Positions 7,891 through 15,673 of a stretch of DNA of 27,333 nt are shown here, in pieces. The position numbers and the translations under genes are program-made. How positions within the stretch are numbered: the stretch's first letter is position 1; each line of letters begins with the position of its first letter. Origin of the DNA: Stagnihabitans sp039932095 (lineage in GTDB: Bacteria > Pseudomonadota > Alphaproteobacteria > Rhodobacterales > Rhodobacteraceae); the NCBI GenBank assembly GCA_039932095.1, contig JBDTQR010000030.1, positions 1 to 27,333 on the forward strand, given 5' to 3'. A model generated the notes under the pieces. That model worked only from the letters and a program-made list of their open reading frames with translations, had not been told where the DNA came from and searched no databases.

Positions 7891-8754
7891 CTAATTTGCC
7901 TCAAGCCTTGTCGCGCGGAATTCCAGCGGCGCAAGGCCGCGGTGGCGGCGAAACGCCTTGGCGAGGTAGTTGCCGTCGGCGAAGCCCGTCGCCGCGGCAA
8001 TGTCGCTGACCCGCATTTCGGTGGCGAGCAGCAGGCGTTCGATCCGCTCCATCCGCCTTGACGTGACGAAATCCGAGGGCGGCAAGCCGGTCGCCGCGGT
8101 GAAGCTGCGGACGAAATGGGCACGGCTGATCCCGGCGATGGCGGCGAGGCGGTCCACCGTCAGCGTCTCGGCCAGATGCGCCTCGACGTGGTCGGCGACC
8201 CGGGCCAGGGCGGCGGGCAGCGGCTTTTCCGGCCCCGGCCGTTCGCCGAACACCGCATCATGCAACGTCGACATCGCGGCATAGGCAGCGGTCGACGCCT
8301 CGCCCGGGGTCAGCCTTGGTGTGGTCAGCAGCGTCAGACAGGCTGCAGCCAGCCGGTCCACGAGCGGGCCGATGTCCAGCACCGGGCCTGCCACCGCCAA
8401 GATCTCGCGCGCCAGACGCAACGCCTCGCGGCCATGCAGGACGGCCCAAAAATACTCCCAATGGCCGCCGCGCGCCAGCCAGTAGCGGTGATCATGCGGC
8501 GTGGTCACCAGCATGGTCTGGCCGGGCCTGAGCCGCCACGACGACCCGGCATAGTCCAGCCGCCCCTCGCCCAGCACGGTATGCTGCAGCACCAGAAACG
8601 GCGCAGAGCCGCGTTTCATGCCATCCCAGCTGTAGACTTCCTGGGCGCGCTGCTCATAGCCGACGCTGGCCGCCATGCAATGCAACGGCGCCGCGCCGCG
8701 TGGCAGGGTCAACACCCTGATGTCATGGCCATGGGCCAGAAGGTCGGACAGCAT
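7891..8754 (-). CDS. AraC-family transcriptional regulator
   Basis: The 287-residue product has an N-terminal sugar-sensing-type cupin region (about residues 45-130, with 'LRPGQTMLVTTPHDHRYWL') and a C-terminal double helix-turn-helix. The first HTH is at about 196-222 ('LTVDRLAAIAGISRAHFVRSF') and the second at about 245-283 ('DIAAATGFADGNYLAKAF', then the AraC signature 'G..PLEFR'). The reading frame stays open further upstream, but homology begins only at the ATG at 8754; there is no strong Shine-Dalgarno, so the start is tentative. It is divergent from the second GH4 gene (97-bp spacer) and lies inside the alpha-galactoside locus, so it most likely activates this regulon in response to an imported sugar. 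AgpT of S. meliloti is a regulator of this type. The gene ends six bases from the halogenase stop. Confidence 0.92.
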   Translation of the reverse strand: MLSDLLAHGHDIRVLTLPRGAAPLHCMAASVGYEQRAQEVYSWDGMKRGSAPFLVLQHTVLGEGRLDYAGSSWRLRPGQTMLVTTPHDHRYWLARGGHWEYFWAVLHGREALRLAREILAVAGPVLDIGPLVDRLAAACLTLLTTPRLTPGEASTAAYAAMSTLHDAVFGERPGPEKPLPAALARVADHVEAHLAETLTVDRLAAIAGISRAHFVRSFTAATGLPPSDFVTSRRMERIERLLLATEMRVSDIAAATGFADGNYLAKAFRRHRGLAPLEFRATRLEAN

Positions 8755-8766
8755 GAAATTACCCAC

Positions 8767-8822
8767 GTTGGCACAAGTTTTCTCTACACCCGCCCGGCCC
8801 GGAAGACTAGCCTTGCGCCAAC
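8767..8822. promoter_or_regulatory. Inverted repeat in the regulator/GH4 divergent spacer (candidate operator)
   Basis: GTTGGCACAAG (8767-8777) and CTTGCGCCAAC (8812-8822) are reverse complements at 10 of 11 positions, 45 bases apart, about four helical turns. They lie in the 97-bp spacer between the AraC-type gene and the second GH4 gene, the second arm 30 bases before the GH4 start. Paired distal sites of this kind suit an AraC dimer. No protein-binding data can be inferred from sequence alone. Confidence 0.5.
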
Positions 8823-8851
8823 ACGTCACGTGGCAACCGAGGAGATGCCTC

Positions 8852-10345
8852 ATGAGTTTCAAGATCACCATCATCGGGGCCGGGTCGGTCGGCTTCACCA
8901 AGAAGCTGTGCTCCGACATTCTGAAAGTGCCGGAGTTCGAGGATGTCGAAATCGCGCTGACCGATATCAACGCCCATAACCTCGACATGATCACCCAGAT
9001 CATCCAGCGGATCGTCACGGTGAACGGGCTGAAGACCCGCGTCACATCGACCACCGACCGCCGCTGCGCGCTGGAGGGTGCCCGCTATGTGATGAATGTG
9101 GTCCGCATCGGCGGGCTGGAGGCTTTTGCCGACGATATCCGCATCCCGTTGAAATATGGCGTCGATCAATGCGTCGGCGACACGATCTGCGCCGGCGGCA
9201 TCCTTTATGCCCAGCGCGGTATCAACGCGATGCTGGAGTTTTGCCGCGATATCAATGAGCTGTGCGAGCCGAACGCCTTGTTGCTCAACTACGCCAACCC
9301 GATGGCGATGATGACCTGGGCTGCCATCGACGTGGGCAAGGTCCGTACCGTCGGCCTGTGCCACGGCGTGCAGAACGGCCACCGCCAGATCTCCCGCGCT
9401 TTGGGTGTGCCGATGGAAGAGGTCGACATCATCTGCTCGGGCATCAACCACCAGACCTGGTATCTCGATATTCGCCACAAGGGCGTCAAGGTAAGCCGGG
9501 ATGAACTGACCGCCGCCTTTGAACGCCACCCGACTTTTTCGGAGCAGGAAAAGGTCCGCATCGATGTGTTGAAACGCTTTGGCTATTACTCGACCGAGTC
9601 GAATGGCCATCTGTCGGAATATCTGCCGTGGTATCGCAAGCGCCCGGATCAGATCATGGACTGGATTTCCATGGATGACTGGATCCATGGCGAGACCGGC
9701 GGCTATCTGCGGTATTCGACCGAGAACCGCAACTGGTTCGAAGAGGATTTCCCCAAGTTCCTTGAGGACGCGGGCGCGCCGCTCGCCGCCTATAGCCGCA
9801 CCGACGAACATGCCTCGCATATTCTGGAGGGGTTGGAGACGGGCCGCACCTACCGGGGCCATTTCAATGTGAAAAACGGCGGGGTGATCAAGAACCTGCC
9901 CGAGGATTGCATCATCGAGAGCCCGGGGTTTGTCGATCGTTTCGGCATCAACATGGTGGAGGGTGTGACCCTGCCCGACGCCTGCGCCGCGACCTGCATG
10001 GCAAGCGTCAACGTGCAGCGCATGGGGATGAAGGCGGCGATCAGCGGCGATGTGGAACTCTTGAAACAGTCGGTGCTGCATGACCCGCTGGTCGGTGCGA
10101 TCTGCACGCCGGAAGAAGTCTGGCAGATGGTCGACGAAATGCTGGTGGCGCAGGCGAAATGGCTGCCGCAATACGCCCATGCCATTCCTGACGCCAGGAA
10201 GCGGCTGGAAAACCCCAAGGTCAAGACCCGCGACTGGGCTGGGGCGGCGCGGCTCGATGTTCGCTCGGTCGACACCTTGCGCGAGGTTCAGGCCAAGAAG
10301 AAAGCGGCCGAGGGGCATGGGCTGGGCACCAAGGTGATGGGCTGA
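8852..10345 (+). CDS. Second GH4 family glycosidase (alpha-galactosidase/uronidase type)
   Basis: This 497-residue protein is a GH4 enzyme of the MelA/AglA branch. The NAD-binding start is 'ITIIGAGSVGF'. Predicted Mn2+ ligands are C170 (in GLCHGVQ) and H200 (in GINH). 'RFGYYSTESNGHLSEYLPWY' aligns with the MelA 'GYFVTESSEHFAEYTPWF' segment. It differs clearly from the first GH4 enzyme: the MelA stretch 'QTIADTLGIGGIMRGIRT' becomes 'QCVGDTICAGGILYAQRG', and the C-terminus is about 40 residues longer. Its substrate may therefore be another alpha-galactoside or a uronide. The ATG at 8852 follows a GAGGAG; an upstream in-frame start at 8675 overlaps the divergent regulator and is rejected. S. meliloti also carries paired genes (agaL1, agaL2). 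A stem-loop follows at 10389. Confidence 0.9.
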   Translation: MSFKITIIGAGSVGFTKKLCSDILKVPEFEDVEIALTDINAHNLDMITQIIQRIVTVNGLKTRVTSTTDRRCALEGARYVMNVVRIGGLEAFADDIRIPLKYGVDQCVGDTICAGGILYAQRGINAMLEFCRDINELCEPNALLLNYANPMAMMTWAAIDVGKVRTVGLCHGVQNGHRQISRALGVPMEEVDIICSGINHQTWYLDIRHKGVKVSRDELTAAFERHPTFSEQEKVRIDVLKRFGYYSTESNGHLSEYLPWYRKRPDQIMDWISMDDWIHGETGGYLRYSTENRNWFEEDFPKFLEDAGAPLAAYSRTDEHASHILEGLETGRTYRGHFNVKNGGVIKNLPEDCIIESPGFVDRFGINMVEGVTLPDACAATCMASVNVQRMGMKAAISGDVELLKQSVLHDPLVGAICTPEEVWQMVDEMLVAQAKWLPQYAHAIPDARKRLENPKVKTRDWAGAARLDVRSVDTLREVQAKKKAAEGHGLGTKVMG

Positions 10346-10388
10346 GAGTCGCCCCCGTTCACGCGTGAAACATCTTATTTTGTCTTTA

Positions 10389-10427
10389 TTTCCAGCGGGT
10401 TGACCTTTCGCGTTAACCCGCTGGAAA
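10389..10427. terminator. 16-bp stem-loop between convergent GH4 and RTX genes
   Basis: Bases 10389-10404 pair with 10412-10427 across a seven-base loop. The outer 13 pairs are perfect (TTTCCAGCGGGTT with AACCCGCTGGAAA) and only one G-T wobble occurs inside. It sits between two converging genes and probably ends transcription from both sides. Neither side has a proper run of T after the stem, so Rho-independent termination is not certain. Confidence 0.65.
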
Positions 10428-10442
10428 CATATGGCATGTTGA

Positions 10443-11990
10443 TCAGAGGATGAGGTTGCTGCCGTCGATCTGGGCCGTGGCGAAGTGGATCACGGTCAAA
10501 TCGTCGCTTCCCAGGCTGAAAACACAGTCGGCCCCGACATTTGCAAAGTGGCTGCGCGCCTGCGCCACGCTGGCAAAGCCAAAGGCGGTCAGGTCAATCT
10601 GATCAGCGCCGGTGCCAAAATCGGTGATCCGGTCGTGAGCTTCGCCGGGAGCAAAGATGAAAACATCCGCTCCGCGGCCACCTGTCAGCGTGTCATTCCC
10701 GCCATTGCCCTGCAGCGTATCGCCATATCTGGTGCCAATCAGGTCATCAGCCATCCCGGTTCCAACCAATGTCACGGCGGCGGAGCGCGGGTCGAAGATC
10801 TGGGCATGGACGGCAAAGGTGGTGTCGCCAAGGGTGCCGCTCAAATCCTCCCAAGTCACCACAAAGCGGCCGTCCGCCAGTGTTGCGACCGACGGCGCAC
10901 GTTGCAGATTGGTGGTGTAGGTGTTCACCACAAACTCTGCGCCATTGAGGCTGCCGTTGGCGTGGAAGGCCTGGGCGCGGATTTCGGGGTTGAACCCCGT
11001 GCCGGTGAACGGACCGTTGTCGGTCCAGACCACGACATATCCGCCGTCTTTCAGTGGCGCGATGGATGGCTCTCCCTGGTCATTGGCGGACGTGGTGTTG
11101 ACCGTAAAATTCCCGCCGATCAGGGCCCCGTGGCCATTGAACATCTGGGCGTTGATATTGCTGTCAAAGCCCATGACATCGCGCCAGGCAAGCACATAGC
11201 GGCCTCCTGACAGGCCGGTGATCGTCGGATCACTTTGCCCGATATTGAACCCGCCAACCGTCAGACCCTGATATTCTCCTCCGACGGCTGCGCCGCTGGC
11301 GTGAAAGCGCTGCGCGTTGACCGAGAGCAGCAGACTGCCATTGCTGTCAACACTGTTGCTGGTCCAGGCGACGACATAGTCGCCCCCGGCAAGGGCGGTG
11401 ACTGTGGCGCCATGTTGCTGGCCCACAGTCAGCGTGTTGACCAGATGTTCGGCGCCTAATTTGGTGCCATCCGCACGAAATACCTGTGACACTATGGCAT
11501 CTGACGTGTCGCCGCTGGTTCCGCTGCTGTCGGTCCAGACCACGACATAGCGGCCCTTGATCAATGCGGCGATGGCAGGTTCGGCCTGCACGCCGGCGAC
11601 GGTGGTGGGGGCAATGAACTCAAGCCCCGATTTGGTGCCATTGGCGTTGAAAACCTGCACGCGGACATCGGCACTGTTTGTCCCTTGCAACTGGCTCAAA
11701 TCCTGAAATGCCACGGCAAAGCGGCCCCCTGACAGGGCAGTCACTTGCGGCGCGTTCTGGGTGTCGGTCGTGGTGGTGTTGACGAGGAATTCGCCACGGA
11801 ATGCCGTGCCGTTTGCATTGAAAATCTGGGCGCGGACATTGATGGTGAAATCCGGCGGACCGGCGCTGTTATCGGTCCAGGTGACGAGGAAGCGGCCATT
11901 GGAAAGTCCGGTAATCGCGGGGCCGAACTGATCCGAATTGGTGGTGGAATTGACCAGAAACTCGTCGCCCCATTTGGTTGGCGTGGCCAT
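10443..11990 (-). CDS. Secreted RTX-type protein with seven tandem repeats (predicted beta-propeller)
   Basis: The 515-residue protein is made of seven tandem repeats of about 53-58 residues, at roughly 8-65, 66-122, 123-179, 180-237, 238-292, 293-350 and 351-403. Consensus is 'GEFLVNT.T...Q..P.VTAL..GRYVVVWTD', ending 'VRAQIFNANGT'. Four nonapeptide RTX units follow at about 410-446, including GNGGNDTLT and GGRGADVFI, which bind Ca2+ in this family. The C-terminus 'ITDFGTGADQIDLTAFGF..' is typical of serralysin/RTX type I secretion signals. There is no N-terminal signal peptide and only one cysteine (489), in keeping with type I export. The start at 11990 has a good AGGAAG seven bases upstream; an in-frame ATG at 12053 lacks this. 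No secretion genes are nearby. Function of the repeats is unknown: adhesion or carbohydrate binding are possibilities. Confidence 0.85.
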   Translation of the reverse strand: MATPTKWGDEFLVNSTTNSDQFGPAITGLSNGRFLVTWTDNSAGPPDFTINVRAQIFNANGTAFRGEFLVNTTTTDTQNAPQVTALSGGRFAVAFQDLSQLQGTNSADVRVQVFNANGTKSGLEFIAPTTVAGVQAEPAIAALIKGRYVVVWTDSSGTSGDTSDAIVSQVFRADGTKLGAEHLVNTLTVGQQHGATVTALAGGDYVVAWTSNSVDSNGSLLLSVNAQRFHASGAAVGGEYQGLTVGGFNIGQSDPTITGLSGGRYVLAWRDVMGFDSNINAQMFNGHGALIGGNFTVNTTSANDQGEPSIAPLKDGGYVVVWTDNGPFTGTGFNPEIRAQAFHANGSLNGAEFVVNTYTTNLQRAPSVATLADGRFVVTWEDLSGTLGDTTFAVHAQIFDPRSAAVTLVGTGMADDLIGTRYGDTLQGNGGNDTLTGGRGADVFIFAPGEAHDRITDFGTGADQIDLTAFGFASVAQARSHFANVGADCVFSLGSDDLTVIHFATAQIDGSNLIL

Positions 11991-12031
11991 GAAATACTTC
12001 CTGTCATAAAAAGACTCTGTCGGAAGCTGAT

Positions 12032-12041
12032 GTGCTAACAC
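12032..12041. promoter_or_regulatory. Imperfect palindrome in the RTX/soeA divergent spacer
   Basis: GTGCTAACAC lies 41 bases upstream of the RTX gene start, within the 171-bp divergent spacer (11991-12161). It is followed by a T6 run (12044-12049). It could be an operator, but it is short and has one mismatched pair on each side of centre. No convincing -35/-10 pair was found in the spacer. Confidence 0.2.
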
Positions 12042-12161
12042 ATTTTTTGTCACTTCGGAATGTCGTTTCCTGTCTGGACAACGTCCCGGATTCTGCGCCC
12101 AATACGGAAAATTGGACTGGTGTTTGCGGCGAGGTCGCGACGCTGTTCCGAGGGGAGTGGG

Positions 12162-14939
12162 ATGGATACGCTGAATACCTCGCCGCCGGTGTCAGACGAG
12201 GTGCGCAAGACCACCTGCTACATGTGTGCGTGCCGTTGCGGCATCAATGTGCATCTGAAAGACGGCCGGGTCAGCTATATCGAGGGCAACCGCGACCATC
12301 CGGTGAACAAGGGCGTGCTCTGTGCCAAGGGCGCGTCCGGGATCATGCAGATCACCGCGCCGTCGCGGCTCCGGACACCGTTGCGCCGGGTAGGGCCGCG
12401 TGGGTCTGGGGCGTTTGAAGAAATATCCTGGGACGAGGCGCTGGATCTGGCCGTCAGCTGGATGAAACCTTTGCGCGAAACCGCCCCCGAAAAGCTGGCG
12501 TTCTTCACCGGGCGCGATCAGAGCCAGAGCTTCACCGGCTGGTGGGCGCAGGCGTTCGGCACGCCGAACTATGCCGCTCATGGCGGGTTCTGTTCGGTCA
12601 ACATGGCGGCGGGCGGCATCTACACCATCGGCGGCGCGTTCTGGGAGTTTGGCCAGCCGGATTGGGAGCGTACCAAGCTGTTCGTGATGTTCGGCGTCGC
12701 CGAGGATCACGACAGCAATCCGATCAAGATCGGACTTGGCAAGCTGAAGGCGCGCGGGGCGCGAGTGATCGGGGTCAACCCGATCCGCACCGGTTACAAT
12801 GCCATTGCCGATGACTGGTACGGCATCACGCCGGGCACCGACGGGTTGCTGATCCTGGCGCTGATCCATTGCCTATTGCAGGCGGGCAAGGTCGATCTGG
12901 ACTATCTGGCGCAATATACCAACGCGCCCTTGTTGGTGAATGAGACCGAGGGGCCGGAAAAAGGCCTGATCCTGAAGAACGCCGAAAGCCAGCCCTTCGT
13001 GATCGACCGCCGCACCGGCCAGCCGGCACCCTGGGATGGCAAGGGCGTGGAGCCTGATCTGGGTGCCACCTATCAGGGTCACCGCACGGTGTTCCAGCAC
13101 ATGGCCGAGCGGTATTTGTCACCCGACTATGCCCCGGAGGCGGTGGCCGAGCGTTGCGGCATTCCCGCTGCCCGCATCCATGGTCTTGCCGCCGAACTCG
13201 CCGATGTCGCCTTCAACCAGCCCATCGAGATCGCCCAAAGCTGGACCGATTTCCGTGGCAATCATCATCAGACGATGCCCGGCCGTCCGGTCAGCTTCCA
13301 CGCCATGCGCGGCATCTCGGCCCATTCCAACGGTTTCCAGACCGCGCGCGCCCTGCATCTTTTGCAGATCGTCCTTGGCACAGTGGAGGTTCCCGGCGGT
13401 TACCGGCTTAAGCCGCCCTATCCCAAACCGCTGGAGGCCCATCCGACGCCGCATTTCGTCACTGCCCCCGGCAAACCCCTGTCCGGCCCGCATCTGGGCT
13501 ATGTTCGCGGGCCGGAGCAGTTGGCGCTGAACGAGGATGGCAGTCCGGCGCGGATCGACAAGGCGTTTACCTGGGAAAACCCGTTTTCGGCCCATGGCCT
13601 GATGCACATGCTGATCCCGAACGCCCATGCCGGCGACCCCTACCGCATCGACACGCTGTTTCTCTACATGGCGAACATGGCGTGGAACTCGTCGATGAAT
13701 ACCGCCAAAGTGATGGAGATGCTGACCGACAAGGGCGAGGCCGGCGATTATGTCATCCCGAGGATCATCTATTCCGACGCCTATGCCTCTGAAATGGTGG
13801 CCTATGCCGACCTGATCCTGCCCGACACCACCTATATGGAGCGGCACGACTGCATCAGCCTTCTGGACCGTCCGATCTCGGAACCCGATGCGGCCGGAGA
13901 CAGTATCCGCTGGCCGGTGATGGAACCTGACCGCGACGTGCGCGGCTTTCAGTCGGTGCTGCTGGACCTTGGCGCCCGGCTGGGTCTGGCGCCGATGGTC
14001 AAGGAAGACGGCAGCCCGAAGTTCAAGGACTACGCCGACTATATTCAAAACCATATCCGCCGCCCCGGTGTCGGCCCGCTGATCGGCTTTCGCGGGGCGA
14101 ACGGCGATCTTGAAGGGCGTGGCGACGCCAACCCGGAACAGATCGCTGCCTATATCGCCAATGGCGGTTTTTATCAGGCCCATGTGCCGGAAGAAGCGGC
14201 GTTCTACAAACCCTGGAACGCGGCCTATCAGGACTGGGCGGTGAAAACCTCGTTCTACGAGACGCCGCAGCCCTATCTGTTTTCGATCTGGTCCGAGCCG
14301 ATGCGAAAATTCCAGCTGGCGGCCGAGGGCCACGGCCCGATCCAGCCGCCCGACCACCTGCGCGACCGGCTGAAACGGGCGATGGATCCGCTGCCGGTCT
14401 GGTATCCGCCATTTGGCGATCTGGAGGCGGCGGGCTGGGGTTATCCGGTCCACGCCCTGACCCAAAGGCCGATGGACATGTACCATTCCTGGGGCAGTCA
14501 GAATGCCTGGCTGCGCCAGATCCGGGGCAAGAACTTTCTCTATCTGCCGACGAAGATCTGGACCGAACACGGCTTCAAGGACGGCGACTATGCCCGGGTG
14601 ATCTCGCCCAGCGGGGCGATCACGGCGCCGGTTGCGCATATGGCGGCGCTGAACGAAAACACCATCTGGACCTGGAACGCGATTGGCAAGCGCAAGGCGG
14701 CCTGGGCGCTGGATGACGCAGCCCCCGAGGCGACCGAGGGCTTTCTGCTCAACCATCTGATTTCGGAACTGTTGCCGGAAAAGGGTGACGGCCTGCGCTA
14801 TTCCAACTCCGATCCGGTGACCGGGCAAGCAGCGTGGTTCGACCTCCGCGTCCGGATCGAGAATGTTGGGGCGAAGAGCCACGCCGAACCGGACTTTCCC
14901 GCCATACCCCGTGTCGTGCCCAAAGGGGACCAGCGATGA
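12162..14939 (+). CDS. soeA: Molybdopterin oxidoreductase, probable sulfite dehydrogenase catalytic subunit SoeA
   Basis: This 925-residue DMSO-reductase-family protein carries bis-MGD molybdenum and one [4Fe-4S] cluster. The cluster motif near the N-terminus is C-x2-C-x3-C-x27-C ('CYMCACRC' to 'VLCAKG'). C144, in 'GGFCSVNMAAGG', is the likely Mo ligand, at the position expected for PsrA/PhsA-type enzymes. No Tat signal precedes the cluster, so the enzyme stays in the cytoplasm, as reported for SoeABC, which oxidises sulfite to sulfate with two electrons going to the quinone pool. The next two genes overlap and encode the ferredoxin-like and DmsC-like subunits, the SoeABC order of Allochromatium and Ruegeria. 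The ATG at 12162 follows AGGGGAG; the upstream ATG at 12060 has no such site. A polysulfide or thiosulfate reductase is the main alternative. Confidence 0.8.
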   Translation: MDTLNTSPPVSDEVRKTTCYMCACRCGINVHLKDGRVSYIEGNRDHPVNKGVLCAKGASGIMQITAPSRLRTPLRRVGPRGSGAFEEISWDEALDLAVSWMKPLRETAPEKLAFFTGRDQSQSFTGWWAQAFGTPNYAAHGGFCSVNMAAGGIYTIGGAFWEFGQPDWERTKLFVMFGVAEDHDSNPIKIGLGKLKARGARVIGVNPIRTGYNAIADDWYGITPGTDGLLILALIHCLLQAGKVDLDYLAQYTNAPLLVNETEGPEKGLILKNAESQPFVIDRRTGQPAPWDGKGVEPDLGATYQGHRTVFQHMAERYLSPDYAPEAVAERCGIPAARIHGLAAELADVAFNQPIEIAQSWTDFRGNHHQTMPGRPVSFHAMRGISAHSNGFQTARALHLLQIVLGTVEVPGGYRLKPPYPKPLEAHPTPHFVTAPGKPLSGPHLGYVRGPEQLALNEDGSPARIDKAFTWENPFSAHGLMHMLIPNAHAGDPYRIDTLFLYMANMAWNSSMNTAKVMEMLTDKGEAGDYVIPRIIYSDAYASEMVAYADLILPDTTYMERHDCISLLDRPISEPDAAGDSIRWPVMEPDRDVRGFQSVLLDLGARLGLAPMVKEDGSPKFKDYADYIQNHIRRPGVGPLIGFRGANGDLEGRGDANPEQIAAYIANGGFYQAHVPEEAAFYKPWNAAYQDWAVKTSFYETPQPYLFSIWSEPMRKFQLAAEGHGPIQPPDHLRDRLKRAMDPLPVWYPPFGDLEAAGWGYPVHALTQRPMDMYHSWGSQNAWLRQIRGKNFLYLPTKIWTEHGFKDGDYARVISPSGAITAPVAHMAALNENTIWTWNAIGKRKAAWALDDAAPEATEGFLLNHLISELLPEKGDGLRYSNSDPVTGQAAWFDLRVRIENVGAKSHAEPDFPAIPRVVPKGDQR

Positions 14940-15673
14940 CCCAGCTACCCAGCCATACCGATAAGAGGCTTGGCCTCGTCGTCGATCTTGATACATGCGT
15001 CGGCTGTCAGGCCTGTGTCACCGCCTGCAAGGGCTGGAACGATCAGGGGTATGGCGCGCCCTTGTCCGACCAGAGCCCTTATGGATCAGCCCCTTCCGGC
15101 ACGTTCCTGAACCGGGTTCACAGCTATCAGGTGCAACCCGTTGAGGGAGCGTCACAAATCATCAATTTCCCGCGCTCTTGCCTGCATTGCGAGGATGCGC
15201 CTTGTGTGACGGTCTGCCCGACCGGGGCCAGCTACAAGCGTCAGGAAGACGGCATCGTGCTGGTCAATGAGGATGCCTGCATCGGCTGCGGCCTCTGCGC
15301 CTGGGCCTGTCCTTATGGCGCGCGCGAGATGGATGCCGACGCGGGCGTCATGAAGAAATGCACGCTGTGTGTTGACCGGATCTACAACGAAAACCTGCCC
15401 GAGGAAGACCGCGAGCCGGCCTGTGTCCGGACTTGCCCGACCGGGGCGCGGCACTTTGGCGACTTCGCCGATCCCGACAGCAAGGTCAGCCAGCTGAGCC
15501 GCGCGCGCGGCGGATATGATCTGATGCCGGATCTGAAGACCAGACCGACCAACAAATACCTGCCCCCACGCAAGAAAGACCGCCCGCAGGACGCCAGCCT
15601 GCTGGCCCCGCTGCTCGACATTCAGGCCACCGGCTTTGCCGGATGGCTCGATAAGTTGCTGGGGAAGCTCTGA
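14936..15673 (+). CDS. soeB: Four-cluster ferredoxin subunit, probable SoeB
   Basis: This 245-residue electron-transfer protein has the four cysteine groups of DmsB/PsrB/NrfC proteins, enough for four [4Fe-4S] clusters: 'CVGCQACVTAC' near residue 22, 'CLHCEDAPCVTVC' near 82, 'CIGCGLCAWAC' near 116 and 'CTLCVDRIYNE' with 'CVRTC' near 143-170. It should pass electrons between the molybdenum subunit and the membrane anchor. It lacks a signal peptide, again placing the complex on the cytoplasmic side. The start at 14936 overlaps the soeA stop (ATGA), and its own stop overlaps the next start (TGATG). An in-frame start at 14834 would lie deep inside soeA and is not used. Subunit class is certain; the Soe assignment rests on operon context. 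Confidence 0.85.
   Translation: MTQLPSHTDKRLGLVVDLDTCVGCQACVTACKGWNDQGYGAPLSDQSPYGSAPSGTFLNRVHSYQVQPVEGASQIINFPRSCLHCEDAPCVTVCPTGASYKRQEDGIVLVNEDACIGCGLCAWACPYGAREMDADAGVMKKCTLCVDRIYNENLPEEDREPACVRTCPTGARHFGDFADPDSKVSQLSRARGGYDLMPDLKTRPTNKYLPPRKKDRPQDASLLAPLLDIQATGFAGWLDKLLGKL

Noticed and set aside
8755..9054. Upstream extension of the AraC-type gene by 100 codons
   Set aside because: The extra part overlaps the divergent GH4 gene, reads as low-complexity shadow sequence and has no regulator similarity; family homology starts at the ATG at 8754.
10443..12053. Tandem 57-residue repeats as a possible CRISPR or DNA repeat array
   Set aside because: The repeats are conserved at protein level only; nucleotide copies vary in length and sequence and lie in one open frame.
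13119..14996. Minus-strand open frame of 625 codons opposite soeA
   Set aside because: Long antisense frames are expected in GC-rich genes; soeA has all its motifs and a ribosome-binding site, the antisense frame has neither.
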